A stretch of DNA of 64,000 bases, from NCBI RefSeq assembly GCF_001514145.1, contig NZ_KQ948670.1, positions 122,654 through 186,653 on the forward strand, given 5' to 3'. A program made the position numbers and the translations under genes. The notes below the pieces were generated by a model. The model was not told where the DNA came from. It saw nothing but the letters and a program-made list of their open reading frames with translations, and did no database searches. Within the stretch, counting starts at the first letter, position 1, and each line of letters begins with the position of its first letter. Shown here piece by piece: positions 34,214 to 43,259 of this stretch. This DNA is from Streptomyces canus (GTDB lineage Bacteria; Actinomycetota; Actinomycetes; Streptomycetales; Streptomycetaceae).

Positions 34214-36007
34214 ATGACAGGCGCGGAGGACGCGGCGACCGCAGGGAGACGACCCACGGCGATACCCGCCGCGGGGCTCACCGGTGCCCTGGAGGCCATC
34301 GGAACCGCGGCGTACGTCGTGGACGAGGAGGGCCGCGTCATCGCCGTCAACGCCCACGCCGAACAGCTGCTGGTCCGGCCCGCCGAGGAGTTCCTCGGCC
34401 GCGACGCGCACGACCTGCTGCACCGGGACGCCCACGGCCACCCGTTGCCGAGGAGCCGGTGCGACATGCGGCAGGCCTTCCACGCCGGGCGCACCGCCCA
34501 GGCCGACGGGGACCACTTCGAGTGCGGGGACGGCTCACTGCTGCCCGTGTCGTGGATGATCACGCCGTACGACGTGGACGGCCGGGGAGCCGGCACGCTC
34601 GTGCTCGTCCACGCCCAGCGCCCGCCGGAGACCGTCAGACGACCGGAGACGGCGGCCAACGCGCTGCCGGAACTCGAGCGGCTCGCCCTGCTGGCCGAGA
34701 CCACCACCCGGCTGACGTCCACTCTCGACGCCGAGGAAACGCTGCGTCGGCTGTTGGCCCTGGTGGTGCCCCGGCTGGCGGACTGGGCCGTCGTCGATCT
34801 GATCACCGAGCGCGACGAGGTGTGGCGCACCGCCGTCGTCCACGCGGAGAACGGCACCCTGGTGCCCCACGAGGACCTCCAGGGACCGATGCCGCCCATC
34901 CCGGAGGATTCACCGATGCCCCTGTCCAGGGCCCTGCGCGGGGTCGCGTCGACTCTGGCCGGCCCGCAGACGTACCAGCAGGAACCGGATTCCGGTATCG
35001 CCGTGGAACAGCACCGCCTGTTCGAGGCCACCGGTATCCGCTCCGCCGCCATCGCCCCCATCCGCAGCACCCGCGCGGTCCTGGGCGCACTGACCCTGGG
35101 CCGCGCCAAGGATCCGGTGGACTTCACCACCGCCGATCTCCCCCTGATAGAGGACATCGCCCGCCGCGCCGGCCTGGCCCTGGACAACGCGCGTCTGTAC
35201 CAGCGTCAGCGCAAGGTCGCCGAGACCATGCAGAACCACCTGCTGCCCCAGATGCCCCGGGTGCCCGGACTGCAGATGACGGCCCGCTACCTGCCCGCGC
35301 CCGACGCCTCACAGGTCGGCGGCGACTGGTACGACGCCTTCTCACTCTCCGACGGCGCCACCGCACTGGCGGTCGGAGACGTCGTCGGCCACGACCTGGA
35401 GGCCGCGGCCGGCATGGCACAACTGCGCAACATGCTCCGCGCCTACGCCTGGGCGCACCAGGAACCGCCGAGCCGGATCGTCGCCCGCCTCGACGAGGCG
35501 GTCATGCACATCACCGACGTCACCATGGCCACCACGATCTTCGCCCGGGTCGAGGAGCGGGACGACGGCCACTGGGAGCTGTCCTGGACCAACGCCGGCC
35601 ACCCGCCACCCCTCCTGATCAGCCACGACGGCCTGGCCCGCTACCTGACCGACGGCCACGGCATCCTCCTGGGCACCGGCGTCCGTACACCGCGTACCGA
35701 CGCGACCGCCCTGCTGCCGCCCGGCTCCACGCTGCTGCTGTACACCGACGGCCTGATCGAGGCGCCCGGCCAAACCCTCGACGAGGGCCTGCAGCGCCTT
35801 CGCAGACACGCCGCCGCCCTCGCCCACCGCCCGCTGGCCTCCTTCACCGACCAGGTGCTGCGCCGGGTCCGACACGTCACCAACGACGACGACGTCGCCC
35901 TCCTCGCCGTACGAGCCCCCTCCGGACATGATCCGGACAGCTGGTCCGACACCCGTCAGGGCGCCCGCGCCGGCACCCCGCGCCACCTCGGCGACGGACA
36001 GCCGTGA
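34214..36007 (+). CDS. PAS-GAF-SpoIIE serine phosphatase
   Basis: 597 residues from ATG at 34214 after GGAGAGGAA. PAS domain (about 20-125: TAAYVVDEEGRVIAVNAHAE and FECGDGSLLPVSWM), a helical linker, GAF (about 155-330, ending in AGLALDNARLYQRQRKVAET) and SpoIIE (QVGGDWYDAF, VGDVVGHDLEAAAG, NAGHPPPLL, LYTDGLIEAP, NDDDVALLAVRAP). It is a stress-signal phosphatase that would act on a STAS antagonist. The C-terminal tail past ALLAVRAP is Arg/Gly-rich and variable. It is followed by the DUF475 gene 76 bases on. Confidence 0.9.
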   Translation: MTGAEDAATAGRRPTAIPAAGLTGALEAIGTAAYVVDEEGRVIAVNAHAEQLLVRPAEEFLGRDAHDLLHRDAHGHPLPRSRCDMRQAFHAGRTAQADGDHFECGDGSLLPVSWMITPYDVDGRGAGTLVLVHAQRPPETVRRPETAANALPELERLALLAETTTRLTSTLDAEETLRRLLALVVPRLADWAVVDLITERDEVWRTAVVHAENGTLVPHEDLQGPMPPIPEDSPMPLSRALRGVASTLAGPQTYQQEPDSGIAVEQHRLFEATGIRSAAIAPIRSTRAVLGALTLGRAKDPVDFTTADLPLIEDIARRAGLALDNARLYQRQRKVAETMQNHLLPQMPRVPGLQMTARYLPAPDASQVGGDWYDAFSLSDGATALAVGDVVGHDLEAAAGMAQLRNMLRAYAWAHQEPPSRIVARLDEAVMHITDVTMATTIFARVEERDDGHWELSWTNAGHPPPLLISHDGLARYLTDGHGILLGTGVRTPRTDATALLPPGSTLLLYTDGLIEAPGQTLDEGLQRLRRHAAALAHRPLASFTDQVLRRVRHVTNDDDVALLAVRAPSGHDPDSWSDTRQGARAGTPRHLGDGQP

Positions 36008-36083
36008 TAGACAACGCCCGTGACCCCACGGGCCGTTTGCGCCCGCCACCCAGGCGACCGCCCGATGACAGGACTTGGTGCCA

Positions 36084-37205
36084 GTGATTTTGAAGACCTT
36101 TCGCTGGGCGTTCGCGATCACCGCGCTCGGCCTGGCCGCAGGAGTGCTGTACGACGGCTGGGCCGCGTTCGGCATCGTGGCGATCCTGGCCGTGCTGGAG
36201 ATCTCGCTGTCGTTCGACAACGCGGTGGTCAACGCCGGAATCCTGAAGAAGATGAACGACTTCTGGCAGCGCATCTTCCTCACGATCGGCGTTCTGATCG
36301 CCGTCTTCGGCATGCGGCTGGTCTTCCCGGTCGTGATCGTCGCCATCACCGCGAAGCTCAATCCGTACGACGCGGTCCAGCTGGCCGTGACCGACAAGGA
36401 CCGTTACCAGCAGCTGGTGACCGACGCGCATCCGGCGATCGCCGCGTTCGGTGGCATGTTCCTGCTGATGATCTTCCTGGACTTCATCTTCGAGGACCGG
36501 GACATCAAGTGGCTGGCCTGGCTGGAGCGGCCGCTGGCCAAGCTCGGCAAGGTCGACATGCTGTCGGTCTGCATCGCCCTGGTCGTCCTGCTGGTCACCG
36601 CGTTCACCTTCGCGACCCACGCCCACCAGCACGGCGGCGCGCACGCCGACAAGGCGCAGACCGTCCTGATCTCCGGTATCGCGGGTCTGATCACCTACAT
36701 GGTCGTCGGCGGCCTCTCCGGCTACTTCGAGAACAAACTCGAAGAGGACGAGGAACGCGAGGAAGAAGCCGAACGCTCCGGCGGGACCGGATCGCCGGTC
36801 AAGCTGGCAGGCCAGGCGGCGTTCTTCATGTTCCTCTATCTCGAGGTTCTCGACGCCTCGTTCTCCTTCGACGGCGTGATCGGCGCGTTCGCCATCACCA
36901 ACGACATCGTCCTGATGGCGCTGGGCCTCGGCATCGGCGCGATGTACGTCCGGTCCCTCACCGTGTACCTGGTCCGCCAGGGCACCCTCGACGACTACGT
37001 CTACCTGGAGCACGGCGCCCACTACGCGATCGGCGCCCTCGCGGTGATCCTCATGGTCACCATCCAGTACCAGATCAACGAGATCATCACCGGTCTCGTC
37101 GGTGTCGTCCTGATCGGCTGGTCCTTCTGGTCCTCCGTGCGCCGCAACAAGGCGCTCGCGGCGGCCGAGGGGCCGACGGAGACGGACTCGGTCCCGGTGC
37201 CGTAG
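36084..37205 (+). CDS. DUF475 / TerC-like integral membrane protein
   Basis: 373 residues. The GTG at 36084 fits the family N terminus (ILKTFRWAFAITALGL) and lies ten bases after AGGA; TTG at 36075 and GTG at 36078 are alternatives. About eight to nine membrane helices are seen. The two acidic membrane motifs are LEISLSFDNAVVNAG and LEVLDASFSFDGVIGAF, the TerC-superfamily signature probably used for metal-ion transport. Between them is a cytoplasmic acidic loop (KLEEDEEREEEAER). Tellurite or manganese roles of relatives are known, but the function here is inferred. Confidence 0.85.
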   Translation: MILKTFRWAFAITALGLAAGVLYDGWAAFGIVAILAVLEISLSFDNAVVNAGILKKMNDFWQRIFLTIGVLIAVFGMRLVFPVVIVAITAKLNPYDAVQLAVTDKDRYQQLVTDAHPAIAAFGGMFLLMIFLDFIFEDRDIKWLAWLERPLAKLGKVDMLSVCIALVVLLVTAFTFATHAHQHGGAHADKAQTVLISGIAGLITYMVVGGLSGYFENKLEEDEEREEEAERSGGTGSPVKLAGQAAFFMFLYLEVLDASFSFDGVIGAFAITNDIVLMALGLGIGAMYVRSLTVYLVRQGTLDDYVYLEHGAHYAIGALAVILMVTIQYQINEIITGLVGVVLIGWSFWSSVRRNKALAAAEGPTETDSVPVP

Positions 37206-37272
37206 GCCCCGACGGCTCGGCGCGCCGTCCGCCTCTGCCATGGCTATCGCGAACCGGGGCATCCGAGCCTGT

Positions 37273-38043
37273 ATGAAGGCGATGCCGGCACGGCGCCTCA
37301 CGCGCCTGATGATGGTACTGGCACTGCTGCCTCTCGCCGGGGCGTGCAGCGACGATGACGGCGGGCACCAGGCGGCGGGAACCTTCCGCACAGCGGGCTC
37401 CGGCGACCGCGTCGTGATCGCCACCGACAACGGCCTGCGGCTGCGCCCGGCGGACGGCCCCGGCGTCACCGTCGACGACCGAGTCGACGAACGCTGGTCC
37501 CATCGCGGGAAGGTGTGGACGCTCGACCTGTCGTGCGCCGACCGGACCACGGGTGACGAGGGCTGCCCCCGGATGCCCTACGTCGAGATCCCCGACGGTG
37601 TGAGCGTCACGGCCACCGCCCGCAACGCCGGCGTCGACGTGGCGGGCGTCGCCGCTGCGCTGGACATCACGACCGTCAACGGCGATGTGACGGTGACCCG
37701 TTCCGGACGCGACGACGCCGACGTACGGCTGTCCACCCGCAACGGCTCGGTGCGCGCGACGAGCGTGGCAGCGCAGCGGGTGCACGCGGCAACCACGAAC
37801 GGCGACGTGGTGGTGGGATGTGCCGCGGTCCCGTCGGGCGTCAGCGCCGCGACCGTCAACGGCTCGGTCGACGTCACCGTGCCCCATGACAGCCCGCCCT
37901 ACCGGGTCACCGCCGCCACCGACAACGGCCGCGCCACGGTGGCCGTCCCGGCACAGCGCGCCGACCGGAACCACACCATGACGCTGACCACGGTCAACGG
38001 CGACGTCGACGCCCGCAGGGCTGCCCCCGCCGGGAAGAGCTGA
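37273..38043 (+). CDS. Lipoprotein with DUF4097-like beta-helix repeats
   Basis: 256 residues from ATG at 37273 (an ATG at 37240 is also possible). Signal peptide with lipobox LAGAC. The rest is built from short repeated beta units (TTVNGDVTVTRSG, STRNGSVRATSV, ATTNGDVVVGCA, ATVNGSVDVTVP, ATDNGRATVAVP, TTVNGDVDARRA), in which an N-G turn alternates with V-x-V strands. This is the pattern of DUF4097 adhesin-like surface proteins. It would be anchored on the outer face of the membrane. The biological role is unknown. Confidence 0.75.
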   Translation: MKAMPARRLTRLMMVLALLPLAGACSDDDGGHQAAGTFRTAGSGDRVVIATDNGLRLRPADGPGVTVDDRVDERWSHRGKVWTLDLSCADRTTGDEGCPRMPYVEIPDGVSVTATARNAGVDVAGVAAALDITTVNGDVTVTRSGRDDADVRLSTRNGSVRATSVAAQRVHAATTNGDVVVGCAAVPSGVSAATVNGSVDVTVPHDSPPYRVTAATDNGRATVAVPAQRADRNHTMTLTTVNGDVDARRAAPAGKS

Positions 38044-38273
38044 TGGCGGATCCGCAGGTGGACTCGTGCTGGGAAAAGCGCTGAACGGGAGGCGGGTTTG
38101 CGTCGGTGAGGTCAGGGCAGACGGGCGGCAGGTGCTTGGGATTACAGGCCCACCGCGGAAGCGGCCGAATGCGGCTCTCCTTGGTGTGTCCGCCGAGGCC
38201 TCTCCCGCGACAGTCCGAGTGACGCGGCGGATGCGACCGCCCTCACTCCCCTGCGCAGATGGAGGAGCGCATC

Positions 38274-38504
38274 ATGCTCATGGCCCACCCCGCCCTTCTG
38301 ACCGACCTGCTCGAGCGCTACGAGGCGCTGCGTGTTCTGCACGCGGAGGAGGGCAGCGCCGGGGCGCGTCAGCGCCTTGAGGACGTGTCGTACACCTTGT
38401 GCATCGCCACGGGCACCCGTGACATCGACTCCGCTCTGGCAGCTGCCCGCCGTCAGCTGTCCGGCGCCCGCCCCGACGACGACGCACTGATGGCGGACGC
38501 GTGA
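38274..38504 (+). CDS. DUF5133 domain protein
   Basis: 76 residues starting MLMAHPALL after GGAGGAG. It ends with SALAAARRQLSGARPDDDA. The core (LLERYEALRVLHAEEG, RLEDVSYTLCIATGTRDID) is typical of the short Streptomyces DUF5133 family, of unknown function. It is 117 bases upstream of the catalase gene. Confidence 0.8.
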   Translation: MLMAHPALLTDLLERYEALRVLHAEEGSAGARQRLEDVSYTLCIATGTRDIDSALAAARRQLSGARPDDDALMADA

Positions 38505-38621
38505 CGTGAGTGGCGCGAGCCGACCGGGTACTCGGGTGATCCGCCGAACACCGGCCGGACGCCGCCCGCTGCGCCAGGGGCCGCCACTCGCCGAGAACCC
38601 GACACCAAGGAGTCCCTGACC

Positions 38622-40280
38622 ATGACGGACGTGTCCGCTGACCGTCCCGCTCCGGCGGACGACCGCAAGGTGCTCACCAACCGCCAGGGCCATCCGGTCC
38701 ACGACAACCAGAACCAGCGCACCGTGGGCGCCCGCGGGCCCGCCACGCTGGAGAACTACCAGTTCCTGGAGAAGATCAGCCATTTCGACCGGGAACGCAT
38801 CCCCGAGCGCGTCGTACACGCTCGCGGTGTGACCGCCTACGGCCACTTCGAGTCCTACGGCGCCTGGGGCGAGGAGCCGATCAGCCGGTACACCCGGGCC
38901 AAGCTGTTCCAGGAGCGCGGCAAGCGCACCGACCTGGCCGTCCGCTTCTCCACCGTCATCGGCAGGCGCGACTCCTCCGAGGCCGCCCGTGACCCGCGCG
39001 GCTTCGCCGTGAACTTCTACACCGAGGACGGCAACTGGGACCTGGTGGGCAACAACCTGGGCGTCTTCTTCATCCGGGACGCGATCAAGTTCCCGGACGT
39101 CATCCACGCCCTCAAACCCGACCCGTTCACCTTCGAGCAGCAGCCTCGCCGCATCTTCGACTTCATGTCGCAGACGCCGGAGTCGATGCACATGCTGGTC
39201 AACCTGTTCAGCCCGCGTGGCATCCCCGCGGACTACCGCCACATGCAGGGCTTCGGCGTCAACACCTACAAGTGGGTCAACGCCGACGGCGAGACCAAGC
39301 TGGTCAAGTACCACTGGAGGCCCAAGCCGGGCGTCCGCTCGACGACCGAGGAGGACGCCGCCAACGTGCAGGCCGACTCGCTCGGCCACGCCACCAAGGA
39401 CCTGTACGAGGCGGTCGCCCGCGGGGAGTACCCCGAGTGGGAGCTCCTGGTCCAGATGATGGACGACCACGACCACCCCGAGCTGGACTTCGACCCGCTC
39501 GACGACACCAAGACCTGGCCCGAGCAGGAGTTCCCGCCGAAGCCGGTGGGCCGGATGGTGCTGGACCGGATGCCGGACAACTTCTTCGCCGAGAACGAGC
39601 AGATCTCCTTCGGCACCGGCGTCCTCGTCGACGGACTGGACTTCTCCGACGACAAGATGCCGGTCGGCCGGACCTTCTCCTGCAGCGACACCCAGCGCCA
39701 CCGGGTCGGCCCGAACTACCTCCAGCTCCCCGTCAACCAGGCCAAGAACGCCGACGTGCGCACCAACCAGCGCGACGGCCAGATGACGTACTACGTGGAC
39801 GGCGCGGGTGAGAACCCGCACGTCAACTACGAGCCGTTCATCACCGGAGGCCTGCGCGAGGCGCAGTACCCGACGCACGACGAACAGGGCCCGGAGATCC
39901 ACGGCCGGCTCACGCGCAAGCGCATCCCCCGCACCAACGACTACCTGCAGGCGGGCCAGCGGTACCTGCTCCTGGAGGAGTGGGAGCGCGACGACCTGGT
40001 GAAGAATTTCACCGACCTGATCGCCCAGTGCGACCGGCCCGTGCAGGAGCGCATGGTGTGGCACTTCCTGCTGGTCGAGAACGACCTGGGCCTGCGGGTC
40101 GGCGAGGGGCTCGGCGTCAGTCCGGAGGACGTCGCCGGGCTTGAGCCGCTGACCGGCCAGGACCTCACCGACGAGGACCGCAAGCGGTTGTCGAACCTCG
40201 GCAAGAACCCTCCGCGCGACGTCGAGGGAATGACCATGACCCACTGCGTCCCCGACGAGCGACACGTCGTGACCCGCTGA
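38622..40280 (+). CDS. Catalase with the proximal haem Tyr replaced by Cys
   Basis: 552 residues after AAGGAG. Distal His66 lies in ERIPERVVHARG and the Asn-containing VGNN stretch is present. The proximal haem-ligand signature, normally R-x-F-x-Y-x-D-[ST]-[QHE], reads RTFSCSDTQRHRVGPNYLQL here: the Tyr position (354) is Cys (codon TGC at 39681-39683). All flanking positions match the signature, so the enzyme is otherwise a normal long-subunit haem catalase. A thiolate-ligated haem, an inactive enzyme or a sequencing error are the three explanations. A DUF5133 gene precedes it. Confidence 0.9.
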   Translation: MTDVSADRPAPADDRKVLTNRQGHPVHDNQNQRTVGARGPATLENYQFLEKISHFDRERIPERVVHARGVTAYGHFESYGAWGEEPISRYTRAKLFQERGKRTDLAVRFSTVIGRRDSSEAARDPRGFAVNFYTEDGNWDLVGNNLGVFFIRDAIKFPDVIHALKPDPFTFEQQPRRIFDFMSQTPESMHMLVNLFSPRGIPADYRHMQGFGVNTYKWVNADGETKLVKYHWRPKPGVRSTTEEDAANVQADSLGHATKDLYEAVARGEYPEWELLVQMMDDHDHPELDFDPLDDTKTWPEQEFPPKPVGRMVLDRMPDNFFAENEQISFGTGVLVDGLDFSDDKMPVGRTFSCSDTQRHRVGPNYLQLPVNQAKNADVRTNQRDGQMTYYVDGAGENPHVNYEPFITGGLREAQYPTHDEQGPEIHGRLTRKRIPRTNDYLQAGQRYLLLEEWERDDLVKNFTDLIAQCDRPVQERMVWHFLLVENDLGLRVGEGLGVSPEDVAGLEPLTGQDLTDEDRKRLSNLGKNPPRDVEGMTMTHCVPDERHVVTR

Positions 40281-40326
40281 ACCGCAGGGGACCGGGGCGG
40301 CACCGGCAGCGAGAGCACCAACATGA

Positions 40327-40345
40327 GATCGTTGGGCCAACGATC
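40327..40345. promoter_or_regulatory. 19-bp perfect palindrome before the lipid-kinase gene
   Basis: GATCGTTGG-G-CCAACGATC, 20 bases before the next ATG and 46 after the catalase stop. A one-base centre is too tight for an RNA hairpin loop, so a protein-binding operator is more likely than a terminator. Confidence 0.5.
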
Positions 40346-40365
40346 CGTGAGAGGCGACCCGGACG

Positions 40366-41715
40366 ATGAACGATGTGGAGTCGGACGGCTCCGGTACCGC
40401 GGCGCGGACGCTGGCCAGGCTGGCTCTGCTCTGCCTGACAGGGGTGGTCGCGGCGGTCGTGGCCGCGGGCCCGTGGCTGCTCCTGCTGCTGGGGCTGGTG
40501 GGCCTCGCCCTGGCCGGCGTGGGCATCTGGTGGGCTCTGGCGCATCGGGGTGTGGCGCGTCTGTGCGGGGCCCTGCTGGCCGTCGCCGCGCCCGTCGCCG
40601 TCCTGGTCCTGTACGCGGTGTCCGGCCTGTGGCCGTTCGCGGCGGCGGCGCTGGGTCTGTGGGCGGCGGCACTGGCCTGCGCGAGAAGCGCACTGCGCCG
40701 ACTGCGGTCACCCCGTGGCATGCACTCGCATCCGGTCCGGCCGCCCCGCAGACCGGTGCTGATCATGAATCCGCTGTCGGGCGGCGGAAAGGTCGCCGAG
40801 CACGGCCTTGTGCAGCGGGCCGAGGCGCTGGGCGCCCGGGTGATCCTGCTCGACGTGGACAACAGCCCCGATCCGGCTGCGCTTGCTCGCCAGGCCGTCG
40901 CGGAGGGCGCGGACCTGCTCGGCGTGGCCGGCGGCGACGGCACCCAGGCCCTGGTGGCAGCGGTGGCCGCCGAACACGATGTGCCCTTCGTGGTCCTTGC
41001 CGCCGGGACTCGCAACCACTTCGCGATGGACCTCGGCCTGGACCGCGACGATCCGGCAAGCGGCCTCAAGGCTCTCTCGCACGGCGTGGAGATCCGTGTG
41101 GATCTGGGCGACGTGGCGGGTCGGCCCTTCGTGAACACGGTCTCGTTCGGGACGTACGCGGAGATCGTGCAGAGGCCCGAATACCGCGAGGCCAAGGCGT
41201 CCACCACGCTCGACCTGCTGCCGGACCTGCTGGCCGGCGAGGCCGGAGCACAGCTGACCGCCACGGCGGACGACCAGCGGCTCGAAGCCCCGCACGCGCT
41301 GCTGGTGAGCAACAACCCCTATGTGCAGGCAGGCCCGATGGGCGGCGGACGAAGATCCCACCTCGACGGAGGCCGACTCGGTGTGATCAGTCTGCGGATC
41401 GAGGGCGCGGCACAGGCCGCCGAACTCGCGCTGCGAGGCGAACGTGCCAGCGGGATCACCTGGTCGACCTCGCGCCGGGTGGTCGTCGAGGCCGACGAGG
41501 AGACCATCCCGGTGGCCGTGGACGGCGAAGCGCTGCTGCTGCCCCCGCCGGTCGTGTGCACCGTACGACCCAAGGCGCTGCGGGTGCGGGTACCGAAAAA
41601 CCGTCCCGGCGCGCCGTACACTGCCCCGTCCGTCGACTGGCGCCGTGTCGTCCGACTGGCCCTCGCACGGACTCCCTTCCCGGCCGTCAAGAACCAGGAG
41701 CAGAGCGATGCTTGA
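40366..41715 (+). CDS. Diacylglycerol-kinase-like protein with N-terminal membrane helices
   Basis: 449 residues. Four hydrophobic segments in the first 115 residues (including LLCLTGVVAAVVAAGPWLLLL and LLAVAAPVAVLVLYAVSGLW) precede a DAGK catalytic domain: VLIMNPLSGGGKVAEHGLV (nucleotide loop), GVAGGDGTQALVAAVAAEHD (GGDGT motif) and FVVLAAGTRNHFAMDLGL. The C-terminal beta domain ends with DGEALLLPPPV. It should phosphorylate a membrane lipid or lipid-like alcohol. Its stop overlaps the PAP2 start, so a kinase/phosphatase lipid pair is encoded together. Confidence 0.85.
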   Translation: MNDVESDGSGTAARTLARLALLCLTGVVAAVVAAGPWLLLLLGLVGLALAGVGIWWALAHRGVARLCGALLAVAAPVAVLVLYAVSGLWPFAAAALGLWAAALACARSALRRLRSPRGMHSHPVRPPRRPVLIMNPLSGGGKVAEHGLVQRAEALGARVILLDVDNSPDPAALARQAVAEGADLLGVAGGDGTQALVAAVAAEHDVPFVVLAAGTRNHFAMDLGLDRDDPASGLKALSHGVEIRVDLGDVAGRPFVNTVSFGTYAEIVQRPEYREAKASTTLDLLPDLLAGEAGAQLTATADDQRLEAPHALLVSNNPYVQAGPMGGGRRSHLDGGRLGVISLRIEGAAQAAELALRGERASGITWSTSRRVVVEADEETIPVAVDGEALLLPPPVVCTVRPKALRVRVPKNRPGAPYTAPSVDWRRVVRLALARTPFPAVKNQEQSDA

Positions 41716-42322
41716 CCGACCACAGCGCCAACAGCGAACCTCGCGCGAGCTGTTGCGGGACCTCGCCGCCCTCGACCAGGCGCTGTACGAGGCCGTGACG
41801 GTCACCAGCACACCGGCCCTGGACTACGCCCTGCGCCGGCTGTCGGCCGCGGCGGACCACTCCAAGATCTCGTTCACGATCGCCGGACTGCTCGCCCTGT
41901 GCCCCGGGCGGCCCCGGCGCGCCGCCGCCCTCGGAGTCGCGGCCATCGGTGTCGCCTCGGCGAGCGCGAACATGCTCGGCAAGCGTCTGGTACGCCGGCC
42001 GCGTCCGCACCGGGCCGAGGACTCGCCGTTTCCGGGGCGGCACGTGCCGATGCCGGAGTCCGCGTCCTTCCCCTCGGGGCACACGGCGTCCGCGGTGGCC
42101 TTCGCGGCGGCGGTGGGGCCCGCGCTTCCCGTTGCCACCGTGCCGCTGGGCCTGTTGGCCTGTGCGGTGGGCTACTCACGGATCCACACCGGGGTGCACT
42201 ATCCGGGAGACGTGGTCGCCGGTGCCGTACTGGGCACCGGAGCGGCGGCCGCGGTCCTCGCGGCCGCCGGATGGCACGGACGGGGCGGGGGCGGTTTCCG
42301 TCTCGCACGGCCGACCGGCTGA
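41708..42322 (+). CDS. PAP2-family phosphatase
   Basis: 204 residues. The three PAP2 motifs are in order: KRLVRRPRP, ESASFPSGHTASA and GYSRIHTGVHYPGDVVAG, giving the catalytic histidines and arginines. Hydrophobic helices sit around them (ALGVAAIGVASASANMLGK; VATVPLGLLACAVGYS), so it is a membrane enzyme removing phosphate from lipid substrates. The ATG overlaps the end of the kinase gene by eight bases. The pair may interconvert the same lipid. Confidence 0.85.
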   Translation: MLDRPQRQQRTSRELLRDLAALDQALYEAVTVTSTPALDYALRRLSAAADHSKISFTIAGLLALCPGRPRRAAALGVAAIGVASASANMLGKRLVRRPRPHRAEDSPFPGRHVPMPESASFPSGHTASAVAFAAAVGPALPVATVPLGLLACAVGYSRIHTGVHYPGDVVAGAVLGTGAAAAVLAAAGWHGRGGGGFRLARPTG

Positions 42323-42343
42323 ATGAGCCTCGCGCGGCGTTCG

Positions 42344-42961
42344 TCAGTCCGCTTGCTGAGGACTTCCCTCGGTTTGCGCGGCGGGTTCGCTCGCGTCGGG
42401 TGAGGTGTAGAAGACCGAGGTCCCCTGCTTGGTGCGCTGGGCCTGGTTCCTGGCCACGAGTCCCTCGAGTGTGGTGCGCACGACGGTGGCCTTGATCGTG
42501 CGCTCGGGGTGTTGCCGGCCCAGCTCGGTGGAGATCTCGGCCGCCGAGCGGGGCTCCCTCTGGTCGGCCAGATGCTCTCGGACAAGGTCGACGAGGGTGG
42601 GCTCCGACCGCACGGTCGAAGTCTTGGCGGCTGCCTTCTTCCCGGTCTGCTTTCCGGCCGGTGTGGTGGATGTCCGGGTCCCCGTCCGCTTGTCCGGGGC
42701 GGGCGCCTTCTTCTTGCGGGGAGCGGGCACCACTGCGCCTGGTGGGGTGGCGGGCGAGCCGGCTGTGGCTGGGGTGCCCAGGACCTGCTGCATGTTCAGC
42801 AGAACTGCGTGGTCGTGCCGCAGAGCGGCCAACTGACCTTGGAGTGCTTCGATTTCGCCGCCGAGGCGCTCTTGCTCCTTGAGGTTGATTTCGAGGTCAC
42901 CGGCCACCTGGGTGCTGTACTGGGAGGTCAACTCGGTGGTGCCGGGGGCGGTTTCGGACAT
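42344..42961 (-). CDS. Coiled-coil protein with a basic linker and winged-helix C terminus
   Basis: 205 residues. An N-terminal coiled coil (INLKEQERLGGEIEALQGQL) leads into a Lys/Pro/Ala-rich linker (KKKAPAPDKRTGTRTSTTP; AGKQTGKKAAAKTST) and a C-terminal winged helix (LVDLVREHLADQREPRSAAE; RTIKATVVRTTLEGLVARNQ), probably DNA-binding. The layout recurs in conserved regulatory proteins of Streptomyces. No named function is known to me. The start is ATG after AGGAAGAGG. Confidence 0.7.
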   Translation of the reverse strand: MSETAPGTTELTSQYSTQVAGDLEINLKEQERLGGEIEALQGQLAALRHDHAVLLNMQQVLGTPATAGSPATPPGAVVPAPRKKKAPAPDKRTGTRTSTTPAGKQTGKKAAAKTSTVRSEPTLVDLVREHLADQREPRSAAEISTELGRQHPERTIKATVVRTTLEGLVARNQAQRTKQGTSVFYTSPDASEPAAQTEGSPQQAD

Positions 42962-43259
42962 GGGCTCGCACCTCTTCCTGGGGCCGTGGCCCGCAGTGCG
43001 CGCGCCTGCGGCCTCCGCGAAATCCAATGGGCGTGCTGTCTCGCCTGCTTGCGCTGGTGCGGTGTCAGTTTCTGCCGCACGCCGCTGTCGTAGTGATAGT
43101 ACGCAGGACACGTGTCTTGTTCCGTACTTGTGCCGTACCGGCAGGCGGTCCGGTGCGGCACCCGATCGCCGAGGGCCGCGTATATCGCGCTGCGGGTGGG
43201 GCATCCGGTGGTTCGCAGCACTTTTCACACCACAAAGTGATGAAGGGATGTCAGGCGTG
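42962..43259. other. Divergent intergenic region with a short palindrome
   Basis: 298 bases. GACACGTGTC (43107-43116) is a perfect 10-bp palindrome, flanked by TAGTGATAGTACGC. CACTTT/AAAGTG (43219-43239) can form a small hairpin near the lipoprotein start. This region separates a minus-strand coiled-coil gene from the broken lipoprotein. Confidence 0.4.

Noticed and set aside
38526..38531. GGGTAC hexamer upstream of the catalase as a SigB-type -10
   Set aside because: No GTTT-like -35 element at the required 14-16 base distance.
38142..41315. 1057-residue minus-strand open frame
   Set aside because: Antisense to the catalase and lipid-kinase genes, which have clear motifs. Composition is that of a shadow frame.
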